NCBI GenBank assembly: GCA_021029095.1
Contig: JAJOHG010000007.1
Location: forward strand, 806,001 to 870,000
Direction of reading: 5' to 3'
From: Phellopilus nigrolimitatus
Taxonomy: Eukaryota > Basidiomycota > Agaricomycetes > Hymenochaetales > Hymenochaetaceae
Length of the DNA stretch: 64,000 nt
The notes beneath the pieces were generated by a model. The model saw only the letters and a list, made by a program, of their open reading frames with translations. It was not told the DNA's origin and did not search any database. Below, in pieces: positions 1 through 11,768 of the stretch (its first letter is position 1; each line of letters starts with the position of its first letter). Made by a program: the position numbers and the translations under genes.

Positions 1-673
1 AATAAAGTACCAGGTGTGCCAGCGAAATATGCCAAGGCAGGGACGACGCTGTTCGGCAGTAGCACGGTGTTATCCGCGATCTTTGCGCAGTCTTTTATGA
101 TCGCAAATTTGCCCTGTTCGACCGTCCAGATAAATCGAGTAAGTAAATAAAATCATCAAGCGGGGGAGAGGTACGCACGACGATGCAGTTCTTTCCGATG
201 TCGACGTGGCTCCCGATGGTCGCCGCCTCAACAACGCTGCCCGCGCCAATATGAACATGGTCCCCGATCTTCATTGGGTAGTAGTTGAAGTTCCCGCGAT
301 ACGTCTTGTACGGCGGTCTGCAAGAAAAGTCTTCATCAGCGCGCGTCCGCATATAAACAATGGCTAGGTTAGAACCGAGCAAACGCACCGCACGACGCAC
401 CCCTCGCCGATGAGACAGTAGCGTCCAAGCGAAATCACGACCGCATGCCCCGGGCCCGTACGGCGAAGGTCCCCGCGGATGATTGCGCCGCTTGCGATGA
501 CCGTCTTCCCACCGAGGATAATGTTCTGCGGGCCCGCGATCGTCGCGCGCCGCGAGACCTTGTTGCCTGTATCCTGCTCATATCAACGCAAAGCGGCGAG
601 CAGAAGCAGAGGGCTCGCTCACTGTCTCGATGTACTCGGACTTGATGTAGTACACTGGCGCGTGCAGGCTCAT
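1..673 (-). CDS. DCTN5: Dynactin subunit 5 (p25), 3' end cut by window edge
   Basis: This subunit of the pointed-end complex of dynactin, the dynein cofactor, folds as a left-handed beta-helix. Translating the minus strand from the ATG at 673 gives SLHAPVYYIKSEYIET, then after an intron DTGNKVSRRATIAGPQNIIL, then an isoleucine/glycine-rich hexapeptide series (RGDL, IGEGCVVR, IGDHVHIGAGSVVEAATIG, HVDIGKNCIV, DCAKIADNTVLLPNSVVP). This order and spacing match the p25 family. Introns lie near 555-655, 320-390 and 115-185. The first acceptor must be the one before GATACAGG: the AG seven bases downstream puts the exon into a meaningless Arg-rich frame. The last codons run off the left edge, so the stop is not seen. 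Only about 155 nt separate it from the divergent GT61 gene. The family assignment is firm; the exon limits are approximate. Confidence 0.88.
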
Positions 674-828
674 CGTCGCTGCTCGCCGTGACTGAGAACT
701 CGAGCAAGGAAAGCGCGTCGGTGGCCGTGTGAAACCATTCCCTTTCGCAGACTTTATTCCCGAGCAGTGCCGCCGTCGCCGCCGCAGTCGACTTCACTGC
801 GGTCGACAGTGACAACGACCCCTCCACG

Positions 829-2510
829 ATGAGGACAGCATCCACATTATTCGTGCCGACGCGCAGGGAGCTCGTCCTCCTTACCGGCCTCTTTGCCACC
901 CTCCTGTTCGTTGTGCAGAGCCGCTACTTCACGGACCCTGCCCCGCAAATCCACACCGTGCTTGAGAACACGGCGGACAACGTGCAGCCCGACGCCGACA
1001 AAAGTCTCGCTGCCTCCCGGACATATCCGCCGCCGCTACTTTCCTGGACGGACTCTGTTCCCGAAACGAAGATATTGCACCACGTTCCTGGTGAGCGCCG
1101 TAGAATAACTTCGCATGAAGGGGTTTGTCTGACGGCGCGCGGCAGGTTGGACGGTGCTCGACAACTTATACGTGTTCGGCGGCACGATTTTTGTCGTCTC
1201 ATCAAAGCCAGAAGACATTCCGCATCCTAGATACCTGACCTCGTCGGGCTACAACATTCAGAACGAGCCGGAGGAGGTGCGCAAGCGCCTCCCCTCCGAC
1301 AAAGACATCCGCATCGTCACCCCGCATGAGGCCCAGCGCATTTTCAACACACATGCCGCCTCACAACTCGATGGCGCCTCCTTTCTCGTGACTGACCCGA
1401 AGCAGTTCATCACACACTACTACCACTTCTCCGCGGAGCTCCTCTTCGGGCTCTGGCGCACGTACACCGCGCTCGACCCGTTCATCGGGTCCGACGCGCA
1501 CACCACGCTCCCGCCGCCCCGCCGCCTCGTCTTCCGCCACGTCGAGAGCAGCCAATGGCGCGACTACGCCGCGATGAACCAATGGGTGCTACGCGGCGCC
1601 TTCCCCGGCATCGGCACGGAGTTCTCAGAAGACTGGGCGGACCGTGCCGCGATGCCGGTTCCTGTCGTCTTCGCGCGCGTAGTGCTTGCGGACCGCGCCG
1701 CATCGTACGAAGGCGAACCATACAAGGCGACCTGGCGCTCCGCGAGCAACGCGTTCGACCTCCGCGGCGGCCCGCACTGGTGGGCCCCGCTCCGCAAGAG
1801 CGTGCTGCAGTTCAGCGGCCTCGCGGCGGAGTGGATCCACGGCCCCGACCCGAGTGCGCGCGCAGAGAACGAGCAGTTCGTCATCACGTACATCTCACGC
1901 CAGGACTGGGGCCGGCGCATGCTACGCCAAAAGGACCACGAGGTGCTCGTCGAGGAGCTCTACAAGCTTAGAGACAGGTATGGCTATGAAGTCAACATCG
2001 TGAACATGGACAAAATGTCTCGCGCGGAGCAGCTTCGGCTTGCTGGGCGGACCACCGTGCGTTTTCCCTTATTCTGTTTCTTTCCTGGATTCCCAATGCT
2101 GACCTTTTTCACCGTTACAGATTATGATGGGCCTGCATGGCAACGGTCTGACCTCCCTCCTCTGGATGCGTCCCACCCCGCGTTCGACCGTCATCGAATT
2201 CTTATATCCTAAAGGTTTCGCTTTCGACTATGAATACACCACACGCGCGCTCGGAATGACACACTACGGAGTCTGGGACAACGAGTGCGTTCTCCTTCTC
2301 CCCTTCATCGCTTTGCGACCTTGTGCCGTGAACACTAATGACATGATCTCTCTTTGCGCACTCTGCAGGACGTTCACGCAGCCCAATGTTCCACGCGAGC
2401 AGAACTACCCGGAGGGCTTCCAGGGGAACGACATTCCGCTCAACGGTGCCGTCGTCGCACAGCTCGTCCACAACCGGCTCTCGCTCGCAACTGAGGAAGC
2501 AGACGCCTGA
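829..2510 (+). CDS. GT61-family glycosyltransferase (DUF563), type II membrane protein
   Basis: Four exons (829-1090, 1146-2056, 2121-2284, 2369-2510) join in frame to a protein of about 492 residues. A short basic N-terminus is followed by one hydrophobic segment at about residues 14-32 (LVLLTGLFATLLFVV), as in Golgi type II transferases. The catalytic region contains ITHYYHFSAELLFGLWRTY and, across the third exon boundary, MMGLHGNGLTSLLWM. This is the HG.GLTN-like motif of GT61/DUF563 proteins, followed by VIEFLYPKGFAFDYEY. GT61 enzymes in fungi are usually xylosyl- or GlcNAc-transferases of the secretory pathway; the donor and acceptor cannot be read here. The family is abundant in Agaricomycetes. 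The ATG at 829 is the only start that supplies the membrane anchor. Confidence 0.82.
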
Positions 2511-2945
2511 TGCCTGCAATTCGAAAATGCGAAAAATAATTTATTTACTTCCCTGTTTTTTCTGGACATATAGCTTAGACTCTACATGTTGGCTTAGTCT
2601 ATCTAAGTACGTACGTACGTATTATCTTACTCTTTCACCTAGCATTGTACACTCTTAGATATTAACTTATTCTCCATGATCTATGCGAACACTTTAGCCC
2701 GTCTCTAACTGTACTAAACACTTGCAGCCTCTGAAATTTGGAACACTCAGTTTCATTGATGCACACGAAAGGAGATTCACACCATAAAGTCTGGAAAGCA
2801 CCGAAAACTATCAGGCAACAGTAGAGTACACAAAATATAATAATATATGATACAAGATTTAGCAAAACAAAACTGCAGTCCATCAGCAATCCCTGTAGTT
2901 ACCACTAGCGTAGCGAAAGCGGAAAAATCATAGAATCTCCAGAGG
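2511..2945. other. Convergent intergenic region between GT61 and TOR
   Basis: This is the space between two converging 3' ends. It is AT-rich with a short ACGT tandem near 2606-2620. I see no coding sequence or structured RNA. It must hold both 3' UTRs and polyadenylation signals. Confidence 0.5.
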
Positions 2946-5900
2946 TTACCAGAAGGCGCACCTGACAATCGCAAGTTCATTTGAAATGTTAATCAGCATT
3001 TTAGACGGACAGAGATGACATAGAATGAGCTGACCATCCTGAAAAACATTGGCACAGGTTCTCCAGCGACGTCGCCTGACTGATGAGCTTCTCGACCTGA
3101 GCCGGAACGGTAAGCTCGACATCCGGGTTGAAATCGCGCCCTGTCAGCTTGTGCTGGACACGATTGTAAACGAACAGCGCGCGCTCGTTGCGCACTTCCT
3201 GCCGCGCGCCTGGCTCTCCGAGCGTCTCTATAGTGTTTTCTTCAACCGTCAGAAACAGAAAAACACTTCGAAAAGTTTCATGGGTGCTTACCGTTGAAGA
3301 TCTCATTCTCGTCTGCCTTGACCTTACGAGTGGGTCCTTGAGGGTAACCGGCAACGCGAGCGAGTTGCTCAGCACGAGAGGCATCCGTTGTGGTTTCTGC
3401 AAGGGAAAAAGGTCAAAAACAAAATATCGAGTCAAGATTTTTTCAACCATCACCACGTCTATCCACATCGGCCTGCATCAACCTCCAGTTAATCAGAGGA
3501 TCGTACACAAATGCCTCAAGCACTGCCATCAACGACTCCTTGTTGTCGCGCAGAACCTGCATCGAAATCTCGCACGTATTCTTGAATGAACCTTGGATCC
3601 CGCTAACCTCCATCGCGTGCGTGAGCATGCGCGTGAGGCGGAACGGCACCTTTTCGGGGAATTTTTCACGCAACATCGCAACTTCGAAGCAGTCACCGAA
3701 ATCGATGTGGACAACTTTGCCCGTGTGCCGTTCAAGTAAAAAGTTTGAAGGGTGTCTGTCTCCTAAACCGAGGATATGTCCGACCATACTGTTGACAGCT
3801 AGAGATCGAGTATAGGTAGCACGCCGTTCTAACCAGTGTTCGGAGTTAGTGCTCTTCAGCCAAAGCACTCGATAAAGATCCTGCCCTGTCGTATTATCTA
3901 GTGCATATTCGAAAACCTCCACTTTTTGCAGAAGGATCAGGTTTTCATAGTCCGGTGCCATCTGGAAATGTCGAATTATGGGGAATTAATATGTTGGTAC
4001 AGTAAAATATACAGGCTTCGATACGGACCTGAAGCATTAATCGATATTCAATATTAAGCAAGATCTTTCTCGAATCTCGATAGTCGCGAACCAAGACATG
4101 CAGCGTATCGGAGTCCTGTACCCAGCCAATGAGACCTGCGTTCGGCGCTAAGGGAATGACCGCATATCGCTGGATATGCAGCCTTCGTTTGAAAGAGGCG
4201 GTGTCAATTGACAGCAATGTGTTCACCAGGCTGAATAGTTGCATCACTCGCTCGTCTTGACGCAAGTCTTCGTGGCCCTTCAAAATGTACTCGTAGTTTT
4301 CGCCATCGCTTCCTTTCACGGATAGCCGGCGAGGACGTTGCTTGGATGATATAATACTCAATTTGCTGGTAAAGCTCGATATCGTGACAATGGTTTTGTG
4401 GCTTTGGTAAGTTCCTAAGATAACGTGTTAGTCGATATTCGGAAGAAGGTTACACGCTGACGCCGGACCTGGAACAGCAAGCTCTAAATTGCGGGCCTTA
4501 AGGAGCTCTGGCGAGACGTATTGCAGATCGAGTGTGACTAGTTGAGGCATCTGTCTTTCGATTTTTTTGAAGACGCTGTAGTAGATGTCCCAAGCCTTGT
4601 CTAGCTCGCTCGTATCTCCATAGCGGCGGTATCTTCGACATACTTCACGTGCTTCGCGAAGATCACGACCAAAGACTTGTGCGAAGGAGGTTTCTCGAGT
4701 TGTCGTTGGTCCCTAATTGATTGATGAAGTACTCATGACAATATAAAAAGAACACGTAACTTACGGCTTCGAGTAAGTCATGTAGCGGTTCGAGCACGGC
4801 GATCATAGCCTCGGGGTTCTTCTCTGTGTAGTAGAAACGGGACGCTTCTTCAAGACCCTCGTACCAGAGCTCGTGCCAAAGTATTGCAACTCGTATGAGC
4901 TCTTGACTAACGAGTAAGGCCTGTAATAAAAATCATGGTGAGCAAGCCTAATATGCATTCGAAGACAAATGCACACCTGTTCGACGATCGTCGCACTATG
5001 ATCACGCATGCGGTCCATGATGGCCAACGCAGCGTTCTTTCGTGAGATGCTTGAAGATTTCGACGCGACGGTCAGCGGATAGATGAGCGCCTGAGGATGA
5101 TGTTTTCCAACTTCGATGAGCAGCATGTCAATATTCCTCCTGATATTCGCGCTTGGCGTCTGAATCCGAGCAATTATCTGTGGTATGACCTCAAGCCACG
5201 TGTCGACATCCACACTAGAGAACCCAGCAGCCATCGCATTGCTGACATCGTCGTGGCTGCCAAATTTGAACCAAAGAGTCAGCAATCGAAGTGCGTCTTG
5301 CAGAGCGTTCTCGTTCTGTAACGCTATAGACCGGAAGAAACCTGCATCCGTAGTAAGTATCGGCTAAGAGTAAAGGACGCAGTGTTCGCGCACCTTGAAC
5401 AGCTTGTACGACATGTACAGCCAAGTTGTTACCGGGAAGGTCATCAGTACGATCGTGTTGTTGGCCTTCCAGATGACCGACAACCTCGAAGTTCGCAAGT
5501 GCCCATGTATGCCATGCTTTATACCACATATTGTCATAGTGCGTTGCTAGGAAATACGCCTGTAGAATGTCCTTGATATTTTCCTTGAAAATATTGATCA
5601 GTTTCTGTATTTTGGGGTCAGGAGGCAGCGTTTTACCTCAGCCCAGGCAAATTTCTTAAGAGCATGCTGCCATTGTCCTTGCTTATAATAGCAGCGAGCC
5701 AGAAGTTGCGACATCTCTTCTAACTTTTGTCTTGATACTCCAGAATGTGCTTGACCTGCGGCTGACTCGACTTGCAGATCGTGCGCTAGACTGCTGGTAA
5801 ATGTGCGCAAGTACCGAAAAGAGTCGTCTTGAGCGTCGTTTGCCCACATGAATTTCAATTGTGCATATACGACGTTGGGTGGCGCCTTAGTGTGACTCGC

Positions 5901-8900
5901 ATCTCGAAGTTGGGAAGCCGGCTTAATTAGCCGTATTAGATCCATTCTTCCCGCAACGACATCAGGCAGGGGACGTACTGGACATAGAAGTGAGTTGATC
6001 GTCTTATCCGCAAGTACCATCCGATCCGACTTCCGACACAGGTTAGCGAATTTGATCCACATGGCGCTGTCGTCCTCGGGAAGTGATACTAAAGTACGGA
6101 CTTGCAAAACGCGTTGCCATACCTCGACCTCGGCCTGACATCCTTGCAGTCTTATCGAAACACTTTAACATTTATCGACTACAAAAATTCAGATTAAACT
6201 TACCGCTTCATCCACGTCTTTTTCATAGAGTTTTGCCGCTCAGGTTGGTCGGCGAATTGCTTGTATTGAATAATCTCCTCCAGCTCAGATAGCATTTGTG
6301 CCCGTACGATGATACTGAAAAATAAATTAAGATGCAGGTACCAGTTCGTGTATAGAACTAAAAGCCTACTTGTATGTTCTCCCGTAACTTTCGCCGACCA
6401 GAGCAGTCAATTCCGGGTCGAGAAGGTCGCGTGCTTTGGTGATATGGCTTAACGCCTTCGGAAATTGGTTGCGATGCACAGACAAAATCGCCTTGTAGAA
6501 TGATCGATCTGGAGAATCGCCCTTCATAGCAGCAATGTAATCGTCCATTGAGTCCCACTCGTTTAAGGACCAAGCAGCGGCCGCGCCCATCCCAGCCATC
6601 TCGCGGCGTTGCTCATTCGTTGCGTTCGCCCAATTCTCGTCGACCTGCGCCGCAAGCGTTTCCCACTCACCAAGTGCGTGCAGACAGCGCATTTTTCCGA
6701 GGACATGCTCAGGCGCATCGGGGTCTTCGCGTGCCTTCCGATCATAAGCAATTAAAGCTTCTGACCAGCGGCCCAAACGCTCGTACCATTCCTCATGTTT
6801 AGAGACGTCGTACTGTTCCCTTGCGACTGTTAGAGTACCCCATGCGGCGTCATGCTGCTGAAGCTGAGTGTTTATCATGATGAGATCTTCGATAATGGCG
6901 GGCGAGGTTTCTGAGAAAAATTCGAGCTCTTTGTAGTGCAACGCCTTCGCGTAGGCATGGAACTTTAGCGCGTATTCCCCAAGGGTACGATTCTCTATAG
7001 GCAAAGGCTTGTCTTCATGTTCCATGAACTCGGCCAAATTCAAAAGTCTATGGGCTAACTCGGTCGGAATGGTAGGCGACGTGATTGCTGTCTCGATAGC
7101 CCGAACAAGATCCTCCTGAAGGAGAGCGATGAACAGACCAACCAGAGATAAAAGATAGAAATAATACGAACCTGATACTGGTCGTAAAGCTCTGCCCAAC
7201 ACGACAAGAACGCAGCGTTGAAAAGCCCGCGCGCGAGTGGCGGGTGGATGTCAACCAGACTCATGCAAGCGCGGAGTGCATGGGAAGGGGATTCCTTCAT
7301 CAGTTCGACCGATAGTCTATGCATCCATTCGTTCCAGTCCTCTCTCGTGAGTATCTGCGAAACGTCCCAGGCTTGTTTGAGATGCTGCTGATTGACTGTC
7401 ATTTTAGTCGGGTCTGCAGGGGCAGAGAATTCTGGAACACTTGTGGAATCCAGCCGTCTGTGTAACGTATCAGGTACAGTGCTTATGACCAGAAAAGAGG
7501 GAGAAAACACATACAAACCATCCAAACCATTCCCTTCTTGAGGTAGTCGCTCGCCATTCAAGAGCTTCGAGATAAGTGACTCATACCTCGGATTATGCAC
7601 TTTGTTCTTTAACAACGCCTATGGAATCGCGTTGTTAGACGATCTCATTTACAATTTGAAATTGAATACCTTATTAATCGTAGGTACGAAGATAGCGAAG
7701 TCGGGCCCAAGCTGGAGAACTAGAGAACTCAGCGTCTCCATCACTGCCAAACGCAGCTCGTTATTCTGCGTAGTCAGAACGCGAACTAGCGGATGTATAA
7801 TCCTCGACGCGTGATCAGAAAAGTTGACGCGTCTAGTAAGGCCATCAATGGTCTGTACGGCCCTCTTCCTCAGCGCAATCGACGCATCTTGACGCTCATA
7901 CGATCGCACTATGATTGGTATGACGAGATGCAAATATTCTTCGATGTTTGCCCCGAATGTCAAGAATGCGTCAAGCACCTTCATCTGCGTCGCCTGCCTC
8001 TTTTCCTGAAGGTCCCCGTCGAAGACTCTCAACATGAGCGGAAGGATGGTCGGTAGGAACGGCTTGAACTCGCCATCGAGCGCTTTTCCAAGCGCCTCGA
8101 TGAGAGTGACGATAGGAAGTTGCAGTGCGCTGTTGTCCCATAAACCTTGCACGAGAGCGAACAAACCCATGGTGTGGTTCCGTACATGCTCTTTAATGAT
8201 ACCAACAAGGATCGCTAGCTGCTGGAGATGGAACTCTTGGAGGCGCGCCGCGTTTGCATTGCGCGTGACATTCGCGAAAGCGGGAATGATCTATATGAAA
8301 AAAGAAAAGTATGAAAATTCCGCAAATTTATCGTCCAAAGTGATCATACCTGTGGTAAGAATGTGACACATTTCAGGCCTTGTGTTTTGAAGATGGACAT
8401 GATAGCTTCGATGACCGTGTGATGATGTGTGTTAAGTGCCTGGTCTTTCAAAATGGCTAGCAGAGAGCTAATGACTACCGTCTGAAAGTAATCGTCGGAC
8501 GCAGACGAAGTTGCCAATAAAGGAGCCATATTGACGGACTGAACGGCCGTCTCGTTAGCCTGGTCATCGTCCGACTTGGTCTGGACTTGTAAATCAGGAA
8601 AGGTAGTACATTTCGAAAAATAGCATTCAGCCCACCTTGCGCCGATAAGGGTCAATGGCACCCAGAATGCCGAGGACTTTAACGACCTCGCGCCTGACCG
8701 CGGGCGTCGCATCAGTCTTGAGAATACGACCTAAAATCTGGAGGAGTTCTGGGTGGTCGACAAGCGGCTGGATGACATAGCCAGTGCTCGAGCAGACTTG
8801 GCCGAGTGTGCGCAGCGCGGCATCGCGCTTGACGGGTACAGGATCCACCAGCCGCTGAAGGATGATTTCCATCAGTCGTGGGACGAGTGGGAACACGTCA

Positions 8901-11158
8901 TCAGCGCCAACACATGCGAGCTCGCCGAGACATGTCAGGATGTTCGCCGCAACGGTGGGATTCGAGTCAACAGATTTTGGGAGGAGCGCTTCAAGCATGG
9001 AGACGGCATATGGCTTGATAAGACGCTGTGTTGCGTTGACGAGCAGGCTCAGAAGCTTTGTACATTCCTCTCGTGCACGAATCACTGTAGAGTACTCCAG
9101 CTCCGTAAGGAGCTGGATAATTGCCTTCCGCAGAGAAGCCATCACGTACGCAGGGTTGTGAATAGCTAACCGGCCGATGAGGCCGATGGCTGTCACCCTG
9201 TTTTTGAAGTCTTCGTCGTTAAGCGCAATGAAAAGGGAACGCACGTTCTCTGCTTGAGATAAGTGCTTGTCAAATCGCTCGTCTAGTGAGGACAGGACCG
9301 TCTGTCTGATCTCGGCATCAGGATCGGCGATACCAACAGTGAGCAACTTGTCGAGAACGTCGCTGATGATCTCAATCGAATGGTTGCTGACTTGATGGCA
9401 AATCGGGTCGCGCACGAAGAGGCGACAGCATGTCAGTGCAGCAGCCTGGCGAATCTCCGGATGGTCATCCTCCAGATACGGGAGCGCGCAGTTTCGTACG
9501 AATTCATTGAGAATGTGTCCGCTGAAGTCGAAGGAGCCAAGCGTTTCGAGAGCAAGTCGAACCTGTTCAGGCGACTTTGTCGCACCATTTTGTTGGACAG
9601 CAATATCTTTCATTGCGTCGGGGCGCTGATATGTTGTTGGCGCACCGAGCGGCTTGTATATCTGTCCGCTGAGAGTAATGGATATGAGGTCTAATAGCTT
9701 CTCCTGTATAGTGCGCAGAAGAGGCGGGATGTGCCGCGCGATCGCGACGAGCGCTTGGCATAAAGGCTCGCTCAGACCACAAGCGAACATCAGGTCTAGC
9801 TGGTCATGAAGTAGTTTCGTAAGGTTTGGTCCGACAGCACTCGCGAGCATGCCAATGCACTGGAACATGGGTTCCTCAGCAGGAGCATTTTTTTTACTAC
9901 CATGATCGTCATTATATTGAAGGAAGGAGAAGATTGAGAACGCACCCCCGCATTTGCAAGCCTTGTTTGATATGTTCCATGATCGGCTCCAAAAACTGCC
10001 TCATGTCGCTCCCAACTGAAGTTGCGACATGACCGATGGCGGTAAATGCGACCGACCGCTCTGCTGGCTTCGAGAGTTGTTCCAATAGATGGCCCATGGC
10101 CTTATGCATGAAATATTCCGAAAACGTTTGCGTGTCGTAAAAGGCGAGAGTCGGGATGAGCGTAATGATCGTCTTGCGCACAAGCGCATCTCTATGCGTC
10201 CGGAGGCGTAGAATAGTCTCCGCCGTGTCTATATACGCTTCCTTCATGAACATCCCAGCATGAAGGAGCAATTCACGGTACGTCAGCAGCGAGCCATGGA
10301 TTGTTTCTGCAGATGCCGTCCTCAGTCCCTCCTGCGCATCCTGCAGGATCTTCGTCAAGAAAGGCGTTTTCGATTGGCGCTCGCGCTGCGTGATGATATC
10401 GAGACAAGCCGCCAGAAGGTCTGCTGCCACGTCGCGCACAATCAAACGAGGATCACGTAGTGGGATAAGCAACTTGTCGAACACAAGGGAAATATGAGGG
10501 TGGAAGCACGTAGAATTGTGTAGTGCAAGTTCTTTGAGAATAAGCACGCCTGCATAGCGCCCGGGCTCCGAGCGATCCGACCGCATGAGATCAATAGCCG
10601 CGGGGACTTCAAACTCCATGAACGCATCGTCGAATACCGATCCGCCGACCTGCACAATCTTCCCAAGCGTCTCCGCAGCCGCCTGCATGACACTGTAGTC
10701 CGGGTAAGGCAGCGCGAACTTGACGTAGTTATAGAACCTATAGCAGTTACGCTTGGTCTCCATAGTCTCCTCTTTCTCAAGATCAAGGAGGTGCTCTGCA
10801 GAAATAATGAGGATTAGTTGCTTTCCGCTAGTAGACCTCACTGACCTATAGCGACAATAGCCCCCATCTTTTCGACCGACGTCGATCCATGCGCAAGGTG
10901 TATGAGACGCTTGTTAATGAATTCCTCCCATAATTTCGCAGCCGCGTCCGACGACATTTCAACGACAACATTCTGAACCTGTTCGTTATCAGATACAAAA
11001 AATGTGAGACGATGGAACAGAGGTATCATGATTTGCGCACGTACGTGCTTCCGCAGGTCTTGTGCACTCTGAAGTCTGATCTCTGGATTCTTGTTCTTAA
11101 GGCTGGAGAAAATCTTGTCGAGAGGATCAGCCTGTGATGGCACGTCTGTTGCCGACAT
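2946..11158 (-). CDS. TOR1: Target of rapamycin (TOR) serine/threonine kinase
   Basis: This PIKK-family kinase is the core of TORC1/TORC2 and controls growth in response to nutrients. From the ATG at 11158 the protein (about 2,300 aa) runs through N-terminal HEAT repeats (exons near 11158-7670), the FAT domain (about 7600-5000), the FRB domain (about 4930-4500), the kinase domain (about 4440-3440) and the FATC tail. FRB keeps [20 protein letters not shown] and [10 protein letters not shown]. The kinase keeps GLGDRHPSN (catalytic loop) and HIDFGDCFE (metal-binding DFG). The gene has more than ten introns. The true C-terminus is [12 protein letters not shown]: the last intron (3034-2962, donor GTCAGC, acceptor GTCAG) leads to a coding tail of 16 nt ending in TAA at 2946-2948. 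In the FAT domain the frame is lost at an A4 run (5631-5634): either one A is missing or there is an implausible 32-nt intron. Everything else is continuous. Confidence 0.93.
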
Positions 11159-11768
11159 AGCTGCGTCGCGTCGCCGTCGCCGTCTTTGTCGTCGTGTCGT
11201 TGCTGTTCTCGACGTCGGTCCGGGGCGATCTCCTAACGCCTACCATTTAGAGATTGTATCACGTGACAGAAACGCGTCGCAAGCACAGTCAGACGCGTCT
11301 CGCTTAGCCCTCCGTGTACGAGATGTGAATGTAATCAAAATGATATTATAGTATATTCCTCATAACGTACATATTCTATTTTAAGAGCGATTTTTTGGTA
11401 ACTTTCATTGACTTCCACGGTCTTATCAACGATTCACATCGATTTCACTTTTTCATTGTACTAAGAGCTGACTACTTTGTACTAAAATACAGATGTCATG
11501 CCAGATATAAAAAGACTGCTTGATATGTATACGTGGGCGGGAGGAATTGAGAATGACAGGGAGAAAAACAAGGAAAAAAGCTGGTTAGAGAGAAAAAAAA
11601 TACTACGATGAAATACAGCAGCGAATATTAGTATGGACAGACCCGTGGTAACCAATATGGAATACTATGCATTACTCAGACAACAACCAAAATAAGCGCG
11701 CGCACGCGTATGTACAAGAACGAAGTCGAAAACCGTAGACATCACCAGGGTGCAGTGGCAAAGACATG
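11159..11768. other. Intergenic region, TOR 5' side and Rho GEF 3' side
   Basis: This stretch should contain the TOR promoter and 5' UTR and the Rho GEF 3' UTR. It is CG-rich near the TOR start (11160-11300) and AT-rich with long A runs from 11340 to 11640. No coding sequence is supported. Confidence 0.5.

Noticed and set aside
435..899. Arg/Ser-rich open frame on the minus strand
   Set aside because: It is a shadow of dynactin p25 exons and the GT61 5' end; a different frame carries the hexapeptide repeats.
3001..3040. TOR ending in [12 protein letters not shown]
   Set aside because: This is intron read-through. Splicing to 2961 gives the canonical GWCAFW followed by a stop, with good donor, branch-like and acceptor sequences.
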